A DNA stretch of 11,226 nucleotides from JADLEX01 sp964586775 (GCA_964586775.1 CAZPJD010000187.1:1-11226), one strand, 5' to 3'; positions 1-8,617 are shown, counted from the stretch's first letter. The notes: generated by a model from the sequence alone, not told the origin. A program made the numbers and translations.

Positions 1-318
1 GGCGAGGCGCTCCTCGGCGCGCTTCTGGGCGGCCGCGGCGCGATCGGGGTCGATCTCGTCGGGTCGCTCGCACACCTCGGCCAGCACCGTGACCTGATCG
101 TTCGCGATCTCGGCGTAGCCCTTGGCGATGAACATCGACGAGCGCTCGCTCCCATTCGTGAGACGCAGCGTGCCGGTTCCCAGCAGCACCATGTACATGT
201 CGTGACCGGGCAGCACGCCCATTTCACCGGCGGCAGCGGGCAGGACGAGCATGTCGGCCTCGCCCACGGCGACCTTGCGCACGGGCGTGACGATGTTCAC
301 GGTCAGTTTATCGGCCAT
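1..318 (-). CDS. atpC: ATP synthase epsilon subunit, AtpC (3' end cut by window)
   Basis: Epsilon subunit of F1: part of the central stalk, contacting gamma and the c-ring and, in many bacteria, inhibiting ATP hydrolysis. The visible 106 residues cover the N-terminal beta-sandwich (about 1-84), including the family-typical GEMGVLPGHD at 31-40, and the start of the C-terminal helical part (from about 92), which is rich in Ala, Arg and Glu. Family members are usually 130-140 residues, so roughly 25-35 residues lie beyond base 1. The ATG at 318 is preceded by GGGAG seven bases upstream and follows the atpD stop by 13 nt, so it is the last visible gene of the ATP synthase cluster. No frame damage is seen. 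The operon's 3' end and any terminator are outside the window. Confidence 0.96.
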   Translation of the reverse strand, partial: MADKLTVNIVTPVRKVAVGEADMLVLPAAAGEMGVLPGHDMYMVLLGTGTLRLTNGSERSSMFIAKGYAEIANDQVTVLAEVCERPDEIDPDRAAAAQKRAEERLA

Positions 319-331
319 GACGGACTCCCGA

Positions 332-1747
332 TCACGCGGCGGACGCGGCGATCTTCTTGGCCTTTTCGATGACCTCGTCGACGCCGCCGACCATGTAAAA
401 CGCCTGTTCCGGATACTCGTCGAGCTCGCCGTTCACGATCTTGCGGAATCCCGAAACCGTGTCGGCGATCTTGACGTACTTGCCGGAGAAGCCCGTGAAC
501 TGCTCGGCCACGCTGAAGGGCTGAGAGAGGAAGCGCTGAATCTTGCGCGCGCGCGAGACGGTGAGCTTGTCGTCTTCGGATAGCTCGTCCATGCCGAGGA
601 TCGCGATGATGTCCTGCAGGTCTTTGTAGCGTTGCAGGATGCGCTGCACCTCGCGCGCCACGTTGTAGTGCTCGTCGCCCAGCACGCGCGGATCGAGGAT
701 GCGGCTCGTCGAATCGAGCGGATCGACCGCGGGGTAGATGCCGAGCTCGGCGATCTGGCGCGAGAGAACCGTCGTCGCGTCGAGATGCGAGAAGGTGGTG
801 GCCGGCGCGGGGTCGGTCAGGTCGTCTGCGGGGACGTAGATCGCCTGCACCGAGGTGATCGAGCCCTTCTTGGTCGAGGTGATGCGCTCCTGCAGTTCGC
901 CCATGTCGTTCGCCAACGTGGGCTGGTAGCCGACCGCGCTGGGGATGCGGCCGAGCAGCGCCGACACCTCGGAGCCCGCCTGCGTGAAACGGAAGATGTT
1001 GTCGATGAACAGCAGCACGTCCTTGCCCTGCTGGTCGCGGAAGTACTCGGCGACAGTGAGGGCCGACAGTCCGACGCGGGCACGCGCGCCCGGGGGTTCG
1101 TTCATCTGGCCATACACCAGCGCGGTCTTGGCGATGACGCCCGACTCTTTCATTTCGACCCACAGGTCGTTGCCCTCGCGGGTACGCTCGCCGACGCCGC
1201 CGAAGACCGAATAACCGCCGTGCTGTTTGGCGATGTTGTTGATGAGCTCCATGATGAGCACGGTCTTGCCGACGCCCGCGCCGCCGAACAGTCCGATCTT
1301 GCCGCCGCGCGAATAGGGGCAGAGCAAATCGATGACCTTGATGCCGGTTTCGAGCGCCGCAGTGGTGACGTCCTGATCCTGCAGGCTTGGCGCGTGGCGA
1401 TGGATCGGCCAATGATCGTCGGCATTCACGGGGCCCATCTCGTCGACGGGGTCGCCGATGACGTTGATGATGCGCCCGAGCACCGCGTCGCCGACGGGCA
1501 CGCTGATCATCTTGCCCGTGTCGCGCACCTCTTCGCCGCGCACGAGGCCCTCGGTGGAGTCCATCGCCACCGCGCGGACCACGCCCTCGCCCAGGTGCTG
1601 CGCGACCTCGAGCACGAGGTTGTCGGGCTCGGCGCTGATCGTCGCGTTGTGTACGCGCAGCGCGTTGTAGATGGCCGGCAGATGGCCCTCGTCGAACTTC
1701 ACGTCCACGACCGGGCCGATGACCTGCAAGATCCGTCCTTTACTCAT
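332..1747 (-). CDS. atpD: ATP synthase beta subunit, AtpD
   Basis: Catalytic beta subunit of F1, 471 residues, normal length. In order: N-terminal beta-barrel (about 1-80), nucleotide-binding domain with P-loop GGAGVGKT at 155-162, GERTREGND at 186-194 containing the catalytic glutamate (E187), Walker B-type LLFIDN at 245-250, and a C-terminal helical domain with the DELSEDD variant of the DELSEED loop at 387-393, which pushes against gamma. All key residues are present. The frame stays open upstream to an ATG at 1837, but the ATG at 1747 is the right start: the conserved beta N-terminus begins there (MSKGRILQVIGPVVDVKF) and GAAGGAG lies 8 nt ahead. A 115-nt gap separates it from atpG, the widest gap in the atp cluster. 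Confidence 0.98.
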   Translation of the reverse strand: MSKGRILQVIGPVVDVKFDEGHLPAIYNALRVHNATISAEPDNLVLEVAQHLGEGVVRAVAMDSTEGLVRGEEVRDTGKMISVPVGDAVLGRIINVIGDPVDEMGPVNADDHWPIHRHAPSLQDQDVTTAALETGIKVIDLLCPYSRGGKIGLFGGAGVGKTVLIMELINNIAKQHGGYSVFGGVGERTREGNDLWVEMKESGVIAKTALVYGQMNEPPGARARVGLSALTVAEYFRDQQGKDVLLFIDNIFRFTQAGSEVSALLGRIPSAVGYQPTLANDMGELQERITSTKKGSITSVQAIYVPADDLTDPAPATTFSHLDATTVLSRQIAELGIYPAVDPLDSTSRILDPRVLGDEHYNVAREVQRILQRYKDLQDIIAILGMDELSEDDKLTVSRARKIQRFLSQPFSVAEQFTGFSGKYVKIADTVSGFRKIVNGELDEYPEQAFYMVGGVDEVIEKAKKIAASAA

Positions 1748-1862
1748 CGTCGCATCTCCTTCGCGGCCCGGGTAGCCGATCGGCCCACGCAGCCGGTGAT
1801 TCCATCCATTCGCCGTTTCGATCTTCGCGCGGCGCATTCGCGCCGATCCCGCCCCTCGCGCA

Positions 1863-2738
1863 TCAGCCCTTCAGGGCTTCGGCGCCGTTCACGATTTCGG
1901 TCAGTTCCACCGTGATCGCCGCCTGGCGGCTGCGGTTGTACAGCAGCGTCAGCCGATCGATCATCTCGCCCGCGTTGCGGGTCGCGTTTTCCATCGCGTT
2001 CATGCGCGCGCCCATTTCGGCGGCGAAGCTTTCCAGGAACGCGCGGTAAAGTTGGTAGTTCACCTCGCGAGGGAGCAGATCCTTGAGGATCGCTTCCATC
2101 CCCGGCTCGTATTTGTAGTCGAGCAGCCGCTCGCGGTCGTCGTCGATCGGGTCGTCGGGAATCTCGACGGGGATCAGCCGCCGCGTCACGATGCGCTGGC
2201 TGATGGCCGAGACGAACTCGTTGTAGACGATGTAGATCTCGTCCGCGCCGCCCGAGTGAAAGTGTTCGATCAGTTCGTCGCCGACGCGTTGGGCGAGCGA
2301 AAAATCGAAATCGCGCAGCAGGTTGATGTAGCTCTTGCGGATCGGTTTTTCGCGCCGGTTGAAAAACTCGTAGGCCTTGCGTCCCACGAACGACATCTCG
2401 ACCTGATGCTTCGACTCCAGCCCGGGCAGCTCTCGTTGCACGTGCCGGATGATCGACGAGTTGAATCCGCCGCACAGCCCGCGGTCGGACGTGATGACGA
2501 CCAGCTCGACCTTGCCCACGTGCTCGCGCCCGTGCACGAGGTCGTAGCCTTCGAGCGGGGCGTGGTGCAGCAGGTTGTTGATCACGTTGTCGAGCATGAT
2601 CGCGTAAGGTCGCGCCGCTTTGAGGCGCTCCTCCGCGCCTCGCAGCTTCGCCGCGGCGACCATCTTCATCGCCTTGGTGATCTGCTGCGTGCTCTTGGTG
2701 CTCTTGATCCGTTTCCGGATCGCCGACAGGTTCGACAT
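1863..2738 (-). CDS. atpG: ATP synthase gamma subunit, AtpG
   Basis: Gamma subunit, the rotating central shaft of F1, 291 residues, usual length. The two long helices forming the coiled-coil shaft are evident. The N-terminal one (about 1-45) carries the family signature with TQQITKAMKMVAAAKL at 17-32, and the C-terminal one (about 245-291) contains AMENATRNAGEMIDRLTLLYN. Between them is the Rossmann-like domain, with SDRGLCGGFN near 84-93. The ATG at 2738 follows the atpA stop by 7 nt; TGAGGA in this junction and the end of atpA can serve as ribosome binding site. Its position between atpA and atpD is canonical. Nothing looks damaged or inserted. Confidence 0.98.
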   Translation of the reverse strand: MSNLSAIRKRIKSTKSTQQITKAMKMVAAAKLRGAEERLKAARPYAIMLDNVINNLLHHAPLEGYDLVHGREHVGKVELVVITSDRGLCGGFNSSIIRHVQRELPGLESKHQVEMSFVGRKAYEFFNRREKPIRKSYINLLRDFDFSLAQRVGDELIEHFHSGGADEIYIVYNEFVSAISQRIVTRRLIPVEIPDDPIDDDRERLLDYKYEPGMEAILKDLLPREVNYQLYRAFLESFAAEMGARMNAMENATRNAGEMIDRLTLLYNRSRQAAITVELTEIVNGAEALKG

Positions 2739-2745
2739 GGTGTCC

Positions 2746-4284
<1,539 letters not shown>

Positions 4285-4288
4285 GTCT

Positions 4289-4822
4289 TCAGTCCTTCCC
4301 CGTCAAAACTTCAAAACGACGCAACTGTCCGGCCAGGGAGCCGTCGATCACGAGCGAGCCGACCTGCGTGCGAACGCCCCCGATCAGGTCGGGGTTCACG
4401 GCGGTCTCGAGGGTGACGGTCTTTCCCAGGCGTTTGGTCAACTTGATGCGGAGCTGCCCCAGCGTGGCCTCGTCGAGCGGCATGGCCGACACGACGCGCC
4501 CGCGCACCTTGCCCGCGGCCTCGTCGGCGATGCGGTGATACGCCTCGACGATGTCGGGCAAAGCGCCCAAGCGACGCTTGTCCACCAGCACGCGCACAAA
4601 ATTGGCGACGGCGGGCGAGGGCGCGGCGGTCTTGAGAATCTCCTCGACGGCGGCGCGGCGCTTGTCGACGCCGAGCAGCGGGCTGTTGAGCGCCGCGAGG
4701 GACGGCTTCATCGCGCCGGCGAGCGCGCCGAGCTCGCGTCCATATTCCTCGAATTTGCCCTGCTTGAGCCCGACCAGCAGCATGGCCTGCGCGTACCGGC
4801 GGGCGAGTGCGTTGACGGCCAT
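4289..4822 (-). CDS. atpH: ATP synthase delta subunit, AtpH
   Basis: Delta subunit (OSCP homologue), 177 residues, typical length. It sits on top of the alpha3beta3 head and ties it to the b/b' peripheral stalk. The N-terminal helical domain begins MAVNALARRYAQAM and contains NSPLLGVDKRR at 46-56 and NFVRVLVDKRRLGALPDIV at 74-92. The C-terminal region holds the family signature around 143-162 (NPDLIGGVRTQVGSLVIDG), which binds the stalk. The ATG at 4822 has a strong AGGAGG seven bases upstream inside atpF and is one base away from the atpF stop, so the two are likely translationally coupled. Confidence 0.97.
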   Translation of the reverse strand: MAVNALARRYAQAMLLVGLKQGKFEEYGRELGALAGAMKPSLAALNSPLLGVDKRRAAVEEILKTAAPSPAVANFVRVLVDKRRLGALPDIVEAYHRIADEAAGKVRGRVVSAMPLDEATLGQLRIKLTKRLGKTVTLETAVNPDLIGGVRTQVGSLVIDGSLAGQLRRFEVLTGKD

Positions 4823-4823
4823 G

Positions 4824-5570
4824 TCACGCCTCCTCGACGCGTTGGATGTAGTCGTTCACGAGCCGCCGCTGAACCGAGGCGTCGGCCTCGCCGGCGAGGC
4901 GCGCCTTCGCCGCGTCCACCACGCGGGCCGACATCATGTCGCGCACATCGGCCATCAGCTTCGCCGTTTCGGCGTCGATGGTCGACTGCGCGTCGGCGAG
5001 CATCCGCTCGGATTTCGCCTTGGCGGCGACGAGGATGTCGTGGCCTTGGCGTCCGGCGGCGTCCTTGGCGTTCTGGACAATGCGATCGGCTTCTTCCTGC
5101 GCGTGGGCGAGCCGGTCGGCGGCCTCGCGGTGCAGGCGGTCGGCCTCGGTGAGCGTGGCCTTGGCCTTCGTCACCGCTTCGTTCAGTTCCTCGGTGCGCT
5201 TGCGGTAGAAGTTGGTGACGGCCTTTTTCGCGAGCCACACCAGTAGCGCCACGTACACGACAAAGTTGATGACCGACGCGGCCACCTGGCCGAGAGGGAA
5301 TCCGCCGTGACCGCCTCCGTGCGCGGCCTCGTGCCCCGTCGCGGCCTCATGCCCCGCTGCGGCGGCTTCGTGTCCCGCCGCCGCGTGATCCACCTCGCCG
5401 TGCGCCTCGGCTGCCGCCGGATGCGCTTCCGCCTCCGGATGCGCGGGTTCGGCGGGCGCTTCGGTCCCCATGGCCGACGGCGATGCGACCTCGCCTTGCG
5501 CGAACGCCCCCGGCGCGGCCACCAGCAGCGCCGCGATCCCCATTCCCAAAATCCATCGATGCGTCGACAT
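4824..5570 (-). CDS. atpF: ATP synthase b subunit, AtpF, with N-terminal signal peptide and His-rich segment
   Basis: Peripheral-stalk b subunit, 248 residues from this start; a classical b is about 150-170. The standard part is the C-terminal two thirds: one membrane helix (about 95-114, QVAASVINFVVYVALLVWLA) followed by a long charged Ala/Glu/Lys/Arg coiled coil to the end. In front lie a predicted signal peptide (residues 1-24, basic start, hydrophobic core, AFA at 22-24 before QG) and a low-complexity Ala/Glu/Gly/His stretch (about 25-90) with nine histidines at 44-88 and GHEAA repeated three times. Because b has its N-terminus outside the cytoplasmic membrane, this stretch should face the periplasm. 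Start choice: the ATG at 5570 has AGGG five bases upstream; an ATG at 5573 and a TTG at 5585 with GGGGAGG ahead are in-frame alternatives that do not change the picture. Confidence 0.93.
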   Translation of the reverse strand: MSTHRWILGMGIAALLVAAPGAFAQGEVASPSAMGTEAPAEPAHPEAEAHPAAAEAHGEVDHAAAGHEAAAAGHEAATGHEAAHGGGHGGFPLGQVAASVINFVVYVALLVWLAKKAVTNFYRKRTEELNEAVTKAKATLTEADRLHREAADRLAHAQEEADRIVQNAKDAAGRQGHDILVAAKAKSERMLADAQSTIDAETAKLMADVRDMMSARVVDAAKARLAGEADASVQRRLVNDYIQRVEEA

Positions 5571-5618
5571 CATGTCCCTACCCAACCGGCCTCCCCGAAG
5601 GGTCGCCGAGGTTCTTGC

Positions 5619-6038
5619 CTATCGTCCGATCAGCCGATCCGCGAGCCGTGCCGCGAGCTTCATCGCGTGGGCGTCCACCTCGGCGACGAGCTGCGCGCGC
5701 GCCGCGGCGAGTTTCTCGCGGGCCTCGCCCACAAGCCGCGTCGTATCCGCCGTGGCCGACGTCAGGATCTTGTGCTCCTGCTCGTGCGCGTCTTTGATGA
5801 GCTCCTCGCGGATGCGGTCGCAGTCGCTCTTGGTCTCGGCCATGATGCCCGCGTACTCGGCACTCTCGGCGTTCGCCTTGGCGATCAGCTCCTCGGCCAT
5901 CTTCGCGGGTTCCACGTGCGCGCGCTCGCGGGCGTCGAGCACCGCCAGAATCGGCTGGAAGAGCACGCGGTTGAGGAACCACATGAGGAACAAAAAGAGC
6001 CCGAGCTGGTAGAAGAAGGTCCAGTCCAAACTGATCAT
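5619..6038 (-). CDS. atpF': ATP synthase b'-type stalk subunit, AtpF'
   Basis: Second b-type subunit, 139 residues, expected to pair with the AtpF product as a b/b' heterodimer in the peripheral stalk. It has one N-terminal membrane helix (about 6-26, within WTFFYQLGLFLFLMWFLNRV) followed by PILAVLDARE, the family-typical transition into the stalk helix, and then a charged coiled coil to the end. The sequence is clearly different from the neighbouring atpF product and lacks its N-terminal extension. The ATG at 6038 comes 3 nt after the stop of the unknown gene upstream, with GGAG about eight bases ahead, so it is likely cotranscribed with that gene. Paired b and b' genes are usual in deltaproteobacteria, cyanobacteria and some others. 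Confidence 0.95.
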   Translation of the reverse strand: MISLDWTFFYQLGLFLFLMWFLNRVLFQPILAVLDARERAHVEPAKMAEELIAKANAESAEYAGIMAETKSDCDRIREELIKDAHEQEHKILTSATADTTRLVGEAREKLAAARAQLVAEVDAHAMKLAARLADRLIGR

Positions 6039-6041
6039 GGC

Positions 6042-6644
6042 TCACTCCGCGTCGCGAAGCCGGTCGCGTCCGAGGACGATCCCGATTTCGCTCAGTTCCA
6101 GCAGCGGCTCGTCTTCGGCCATCCGGTGAATCGCGACGAGCGACTCGACCGGGCCAACGAATCGGCCCGAACCCGTAGAAATATAGTCATGCGAAGCCGT
6201 ATAGCGGCCCGTGAGATCCTTTTCGCGCGGCTCGTCCGACACCGTGCTCTCGAAATTTTCGAGCCTTACCCCCGGCGCCTCGGCTTGCAGGATCTGGCGG
6301 ATCCGCTCGCCGTGCTCGCGGCTGTAGGTGGTGAAGTGGAACGAAAACCCCGTTTCGACCACGTCGTGCGCGGCGATGACGGGCGCTTCGTTCTTCGCCA
6401 ACCGTTCGAGCGCGGCGTCGATGGTGGGCCACGCCTCGCCCGGGACGAGCACGTGCGTCTCGTTGCCCGCGAGGTGAAGCTTCTCGAGCATGCGGTGCAC
6501 GCGGCTCTCTCCCTGGATGCCGAGTTTCTCCGAAAAAACAACGTGTTGGGCGTGATCGCCGAGCGACGCGCGCAGGGCCTCGAGCGACTTCTCGCAGTGG
6601 GCGAGGTCGCATTCAAAGACCACTTCGACGTATGGCGTCGCCAC
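6042..6644 (-). CDS. Unrecognised soluble protein in the ATP synthase cluster
   Basis: I do not recognise this 200-residue protein. It has no signal peptide, membrane segment or familiar catalytic motif, is acidic with many histidines, and has two cysteines (C12, C17). Two stretches, about 4-38 and 99-134, share a strand-helix-strand look: hydrophobic residues alternating at the start, an amphipathic helix containing His and Glu-Arg/Lys, then another beta-like run. This suggests two copies of a ferredoxin-like alpha/beta unit, but the similarity is weak and judged by eye. The GTG at 6644 has AGGGG six bases upstream and lies 9 nt after the transporter stop; the stop is 3 nt before atpF'. This packing argues that it is a real gene cotranscribed with the transporter and atp genes. 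A role in regulating either neighbour is only a guess. Confidence 0.8.
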   Translation of the reverse strand: MATPYVEVVFECDLAHCEKSLEALRASLGDHAQHVVFSEKLGIQGESRVHRMLEKLHLAGNETHVLVPGEAWPTIDAALERLAKNEAPVIAAHDVVETGFSFHFTTYSREHGERIRQILQAEAPGVRLENFESTVSDEPREKDLTGRYTASHDYISTGSGRFVGPVESLVAIHRMAEDEPLLELSEIGIVLGRDRLRDAE

Positions 6645-6653
6645 GAACGGCCC

Positions 6654-8108
6654 CTAGAAGAAAAACACCGGAGTTGACAGCAGGAAGACGACGATCAGCA
6701 CGGGGATCGAGTACTTCAGCATATAGCCGAAGAAGCTCGGCATCGGAACCCCGGCCTCCTCGGCGATGGCTTTTACCATGAAGTTCGGCGCGTTTCCAAT
6801 ATAGGTGTTCGCGCCCATGAAAACGGCCCCGGCGCTGATCGCGGCCAGGTAGTGCGCGCCGTTCGGGAACGACGTCCCCGCCACCTCGCCCATCAGATAA
6901 CGCACCGCCTCGGGCTCGGGGATTCCCGGATAGAGTTGGCCGAGCGCGGCGTTGAAGAAGGTCAGATAGGTCGGCGCGTTGTCGAGGAAGCTCGACAGAA
7001 TGCCCGTGGCCCAGAAGTATCGGGCGGGCGTGTTGACCGCGTTCACCAGAAAGGCGAGATGCCCCTGCGAACCCGCCTTCAGAATCGCGAGGGCGGGGAT
7101 GATCGTGATGAAGATGCCCGCGAAGAGGATCGCGACCTCGCGGATCGGCCCCCACGTGTATTCGTTGGCCTTGCGAAGCGCCTGCGACGTGGTGAACCAG
7201 GATGCCGCGCCCATGCCGAGGATGAACACGTCACGCACGAGGTTTTGCACCGATTCGCGCAGGCCGAGGCCGACGGGGACCTCGCCCCACTCGACGAGGC
7301 CGCTCATCAGTACCGCACCAACGATGCCCGCGAGATAGACGAGATTGACCTTGCCCTCGATGGCGAAGGGCTCGGGCGCGCCGTCTGCGGGCGGCGGCGT
7401 CTCCTTTTTGTAGTACCAGGTGTCGAGGGCGAAAAAGATCGCCAGCACGAGCCCCGCGGTGAACGCCGTGTCGGGCAGGATGTGGATGGCCGTCCAGAAG
7501 AAATGGACGCCATGGAGGAATCCCAGGAAGAGTGGAGGGTCGCCGAGCGGCGTGAGCGAACCGCCGATGTTGGAGACGAGAAAGATGAAAAAGACGACGA
7601 CGTGCACGTTGTGGCGACGCCACGCGTTGGCGCGCAGCACGGGACGAATCAACACCATCGACGCGCCGGTCGTGCCGACGAACGACGCCAGCACGGTTCC
7701 GATCAGAAGCAGGAGCAGGTTGACCTTCGGCGACCCCCGCATCGAACCGCGCACGACGATACCGCCCGCGACGGTGAACAGCCCGAAGAGCAGGATGATG
7801 AAGGGGACAAAGTCGACGATAACGATGTGCCAGATCTCGTGGAGGGCGTGGCCGCGATACGCGATCAGGAACGGCACGGCGAAGACCAGCGCCCACGCGG
7901 AGCTGATCTTGGGGTAGTGATGGTGCCAGAAGTGCGGCGCGACGAGTGGAAATACCGCGATGGAAAGGAGCATCCCGACGAAGGGGATCACGCTCCACAG
8001 GGGGAGTTCGGCGCCGAGATCGGTTCCGTCGCCGCCCGCCCAAGCCGCACCCGCGCCCAAAACGAGGACGAGGACGCAGATCGCGGAAAAAAAAGACACG
8101 TATCGCAA
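6654..8108 (-). CDS. Ion-transporter-superfamily membrane protein, CitMHS_2/NhaD-like putative Na+/H+ antiporter
   Basis: Polytopic inner-membrane protein of 484 residues with about 11-13 hydrophobic segments in two halves. Half one carries SNIGGSLTPLGDPPLFLGFL at 179-198, and half two carries SFLDNAPTYLTFF at 373-385 and GANTYIGNAPNF at 432-443. These are broken-helix motifs of ion-transporter (IT) superfamily proteins, and this version matches what is usually annotated 'sodium:proton antiporter' (CitMHS_2-like). The ion is inferred, not proven; an organic-anion substrate is possible. A signal-peptide-like start (1-24, ending AWA before GG) precedes the first spanning segment. Start choice: the frame is open back to 8291, inside the bactofilin gene, but that extension is Arg/Gly-rich noise. 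The TTG at 8108 has GGAAGG seven bases upstream and gives the sensible hydrophobic N-terminus. It lies 68 nt after the bactofilin gene and 9 nt before the next one. Confidence 0.9.
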   Translation of the reverse strand: MRYVSFFSAICVLVLVLGAGAAWAGGDGTDLGAELPLWSVIPFVGMLLSIAVFPLVAPHFWHHHYPKISSAWALVFAVPFLIAYRGHALHEIWHIVIVDFVPFIILLFGLFTVAGGIVVRGSMRGSPKVNLLLLLIGTVLASFVGTTGASMVLIRPVLRANAWRRHNVHVVVFFIFLVSNIGGSLTPLGDPPLFLGFLHGVHFFWTAIHILPDTAFTAGLVLAIFFALDTWYYKKETPPPADGAPEPFAIEGKVNLVYLAGIVGAVLMSGLVEWGEVPVGLGLRESVQNLVRDVFILGMGAASWFTTSQALRKANEYTWGPIREVAILFAGIFITIIPALAILKAGSQGHLAFLVNAVNTPARYFWATGILSSFLDNAPTYLTFFNAALGQLYPGIPEPEAVRYLMGEVAGTSFPNGAHYLAAISAGAVFMGANTYIGNAPNFMVKAIAEEAGVPMPSFFGYMLKYSIPVLIVVFLLSTPVFFF

Positions 8109-8115
8109 TGCGGCA

Positions 8116-8143
8116 CCTTCCGCACGGCCGGCCGACCGGAAAA
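8116..8143 (-). promoter_or_regulatory. Inverted repeat covering the ribosome binding site of the transporter gene
   Basis: In the minus-strand transcript, UUUUCCG (8143-8137) can pair with CGGAAGG (8122-8116) using five Watson-Crick and two U-G pairs. Inside this, after a 2x2 mismatch, lies a short CGG/CCG stem within the 10-base palindrome CGGCCGGCCG (8125-8134). The 3' arm is exactly the GGAAGG ribosome binding site of the TTG-initiated transporter gene. A hairpin that hides the binding site next to a weak start codon suggests low or regulated translation. This was folded by eye, and GC-rich DNA forms such structures by chance, so regulation is an inference. Confidence 0.4.
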
Positions 8144-8176
8144 TTCCAAAGGATAAAGAGCGGGCGGGACGCGGAC

Positions 8177-8617
8177 CTAGACGGTCTTTTCGGTCCCCTT
8201 CAGGGCCTGCTGCTGGGTGCTCGGCGCGGGACGCTCCGGCTTGCCGCCGCCGCCGTCGCCCAGAATCGCCTCGATGTTTTCCATCTTGCACGCGCCTTCG
8301 AAGATCACGCCCTGCTCGACGACCAGCGACGGGGTCGCGATGTTGCCGTAGAGCTTGCCGGGGGCGCGCAGTTCGACGCGCTTGCGCGCGGCCACGTCGC
8401 CGTGCACGTTGCCGGAGATGATGACCACATCGACGTTGATCTTGGCCTGGATATCGGCGCCGGGGCCGATGATGAGCGTGCCTTTGGAGAAGATCTCGCC
8501 CTCGATCTTGCCGTCGATGCGCACGGTCCCGTCGAAGGTGAGTTTGCCGACGAACTCGCTATTCTTCCCGATGAAGGCGTTGACGTCCTTCGGGAATCCC
8601 CCCATCTCCTCAACCAT
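8177..8617 (-). CDS. Bactofilin family polymer-forming protein
   Basis: A 146-residue bactofilin (DUF583/CcmA-like), a cytoskeletal protein that polymerises without nucleotide through a right-handed beta-helix. The core (about 10-118) shows the expected six-residue-spaced hydrophobic and glycine pattern, for example FIGKNSEFVGKLTFDGTVRI at 15-34, then IDGKIEGEI and GPGADIQAKI. It is flanked by a short N-terminus and a disordered Gly/Pro/Gln-rich tail (about 121-146). There is no membrane segment. The ATG at 8617 has a very strong AAAGGAGGAG ahead. Placement just after parB fits bactofilins of deltaproteobacteria; in Myxococcus xanthus bactofilins organise the ParABS machinery. It is followed 68 nt later by the transporter gene. 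Confidence 0.96.
   Translation of the reverse strand: MVEEMGGFPKDVNAFIGKNSEFVGKLTFDGTVRIDGKIEGEIFSKGTLIIGPGADIQAKINVDVVIISGNVHGDVAARKRVELRAPGKLYGNIATPSLVVEQGVIFEGACKMENIEAILGDGGGGKPERPAPSTQQQALKGTEKTV

Noticed and set aside
1748..1837. 30-residue N-terminal extension of AtpD
   Set aside because: The conserved beta N-terminus starts at 1747 with a good ribosome binding site; the extension resembles no beta subunit.
632..1915. 427-codon plus-strand open frame opposite atpD
   Set aside because: Mirror of the GC-rich atpD reading frame, with no recognisable domain and no separate regulatory signals.
5325..5395. Short tandem DNA repeats that might be a CRISPR or minisatellite
   Set aside because: The repetition is codon-level and encodes the GHEAA repeats of the AtpF tail; units are short, imperfect and without spacers.
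6852..8156. 434-codon plus-strand open frame opposite the transporter gene
   Set aside because: Highly charged Arg/Asp/Glu sequence, as expected from reading a hydrophobic membrane-protein gene in antisense.
8109..8291. 61-residue N-terminal extension of the transporter into the bactofilin gene
   Set aside because: Arg/Gly-rich and overlapping conserved bactofilin codons; the TTG at 8108 has a ribosome binding site and starts a signal-like segment.
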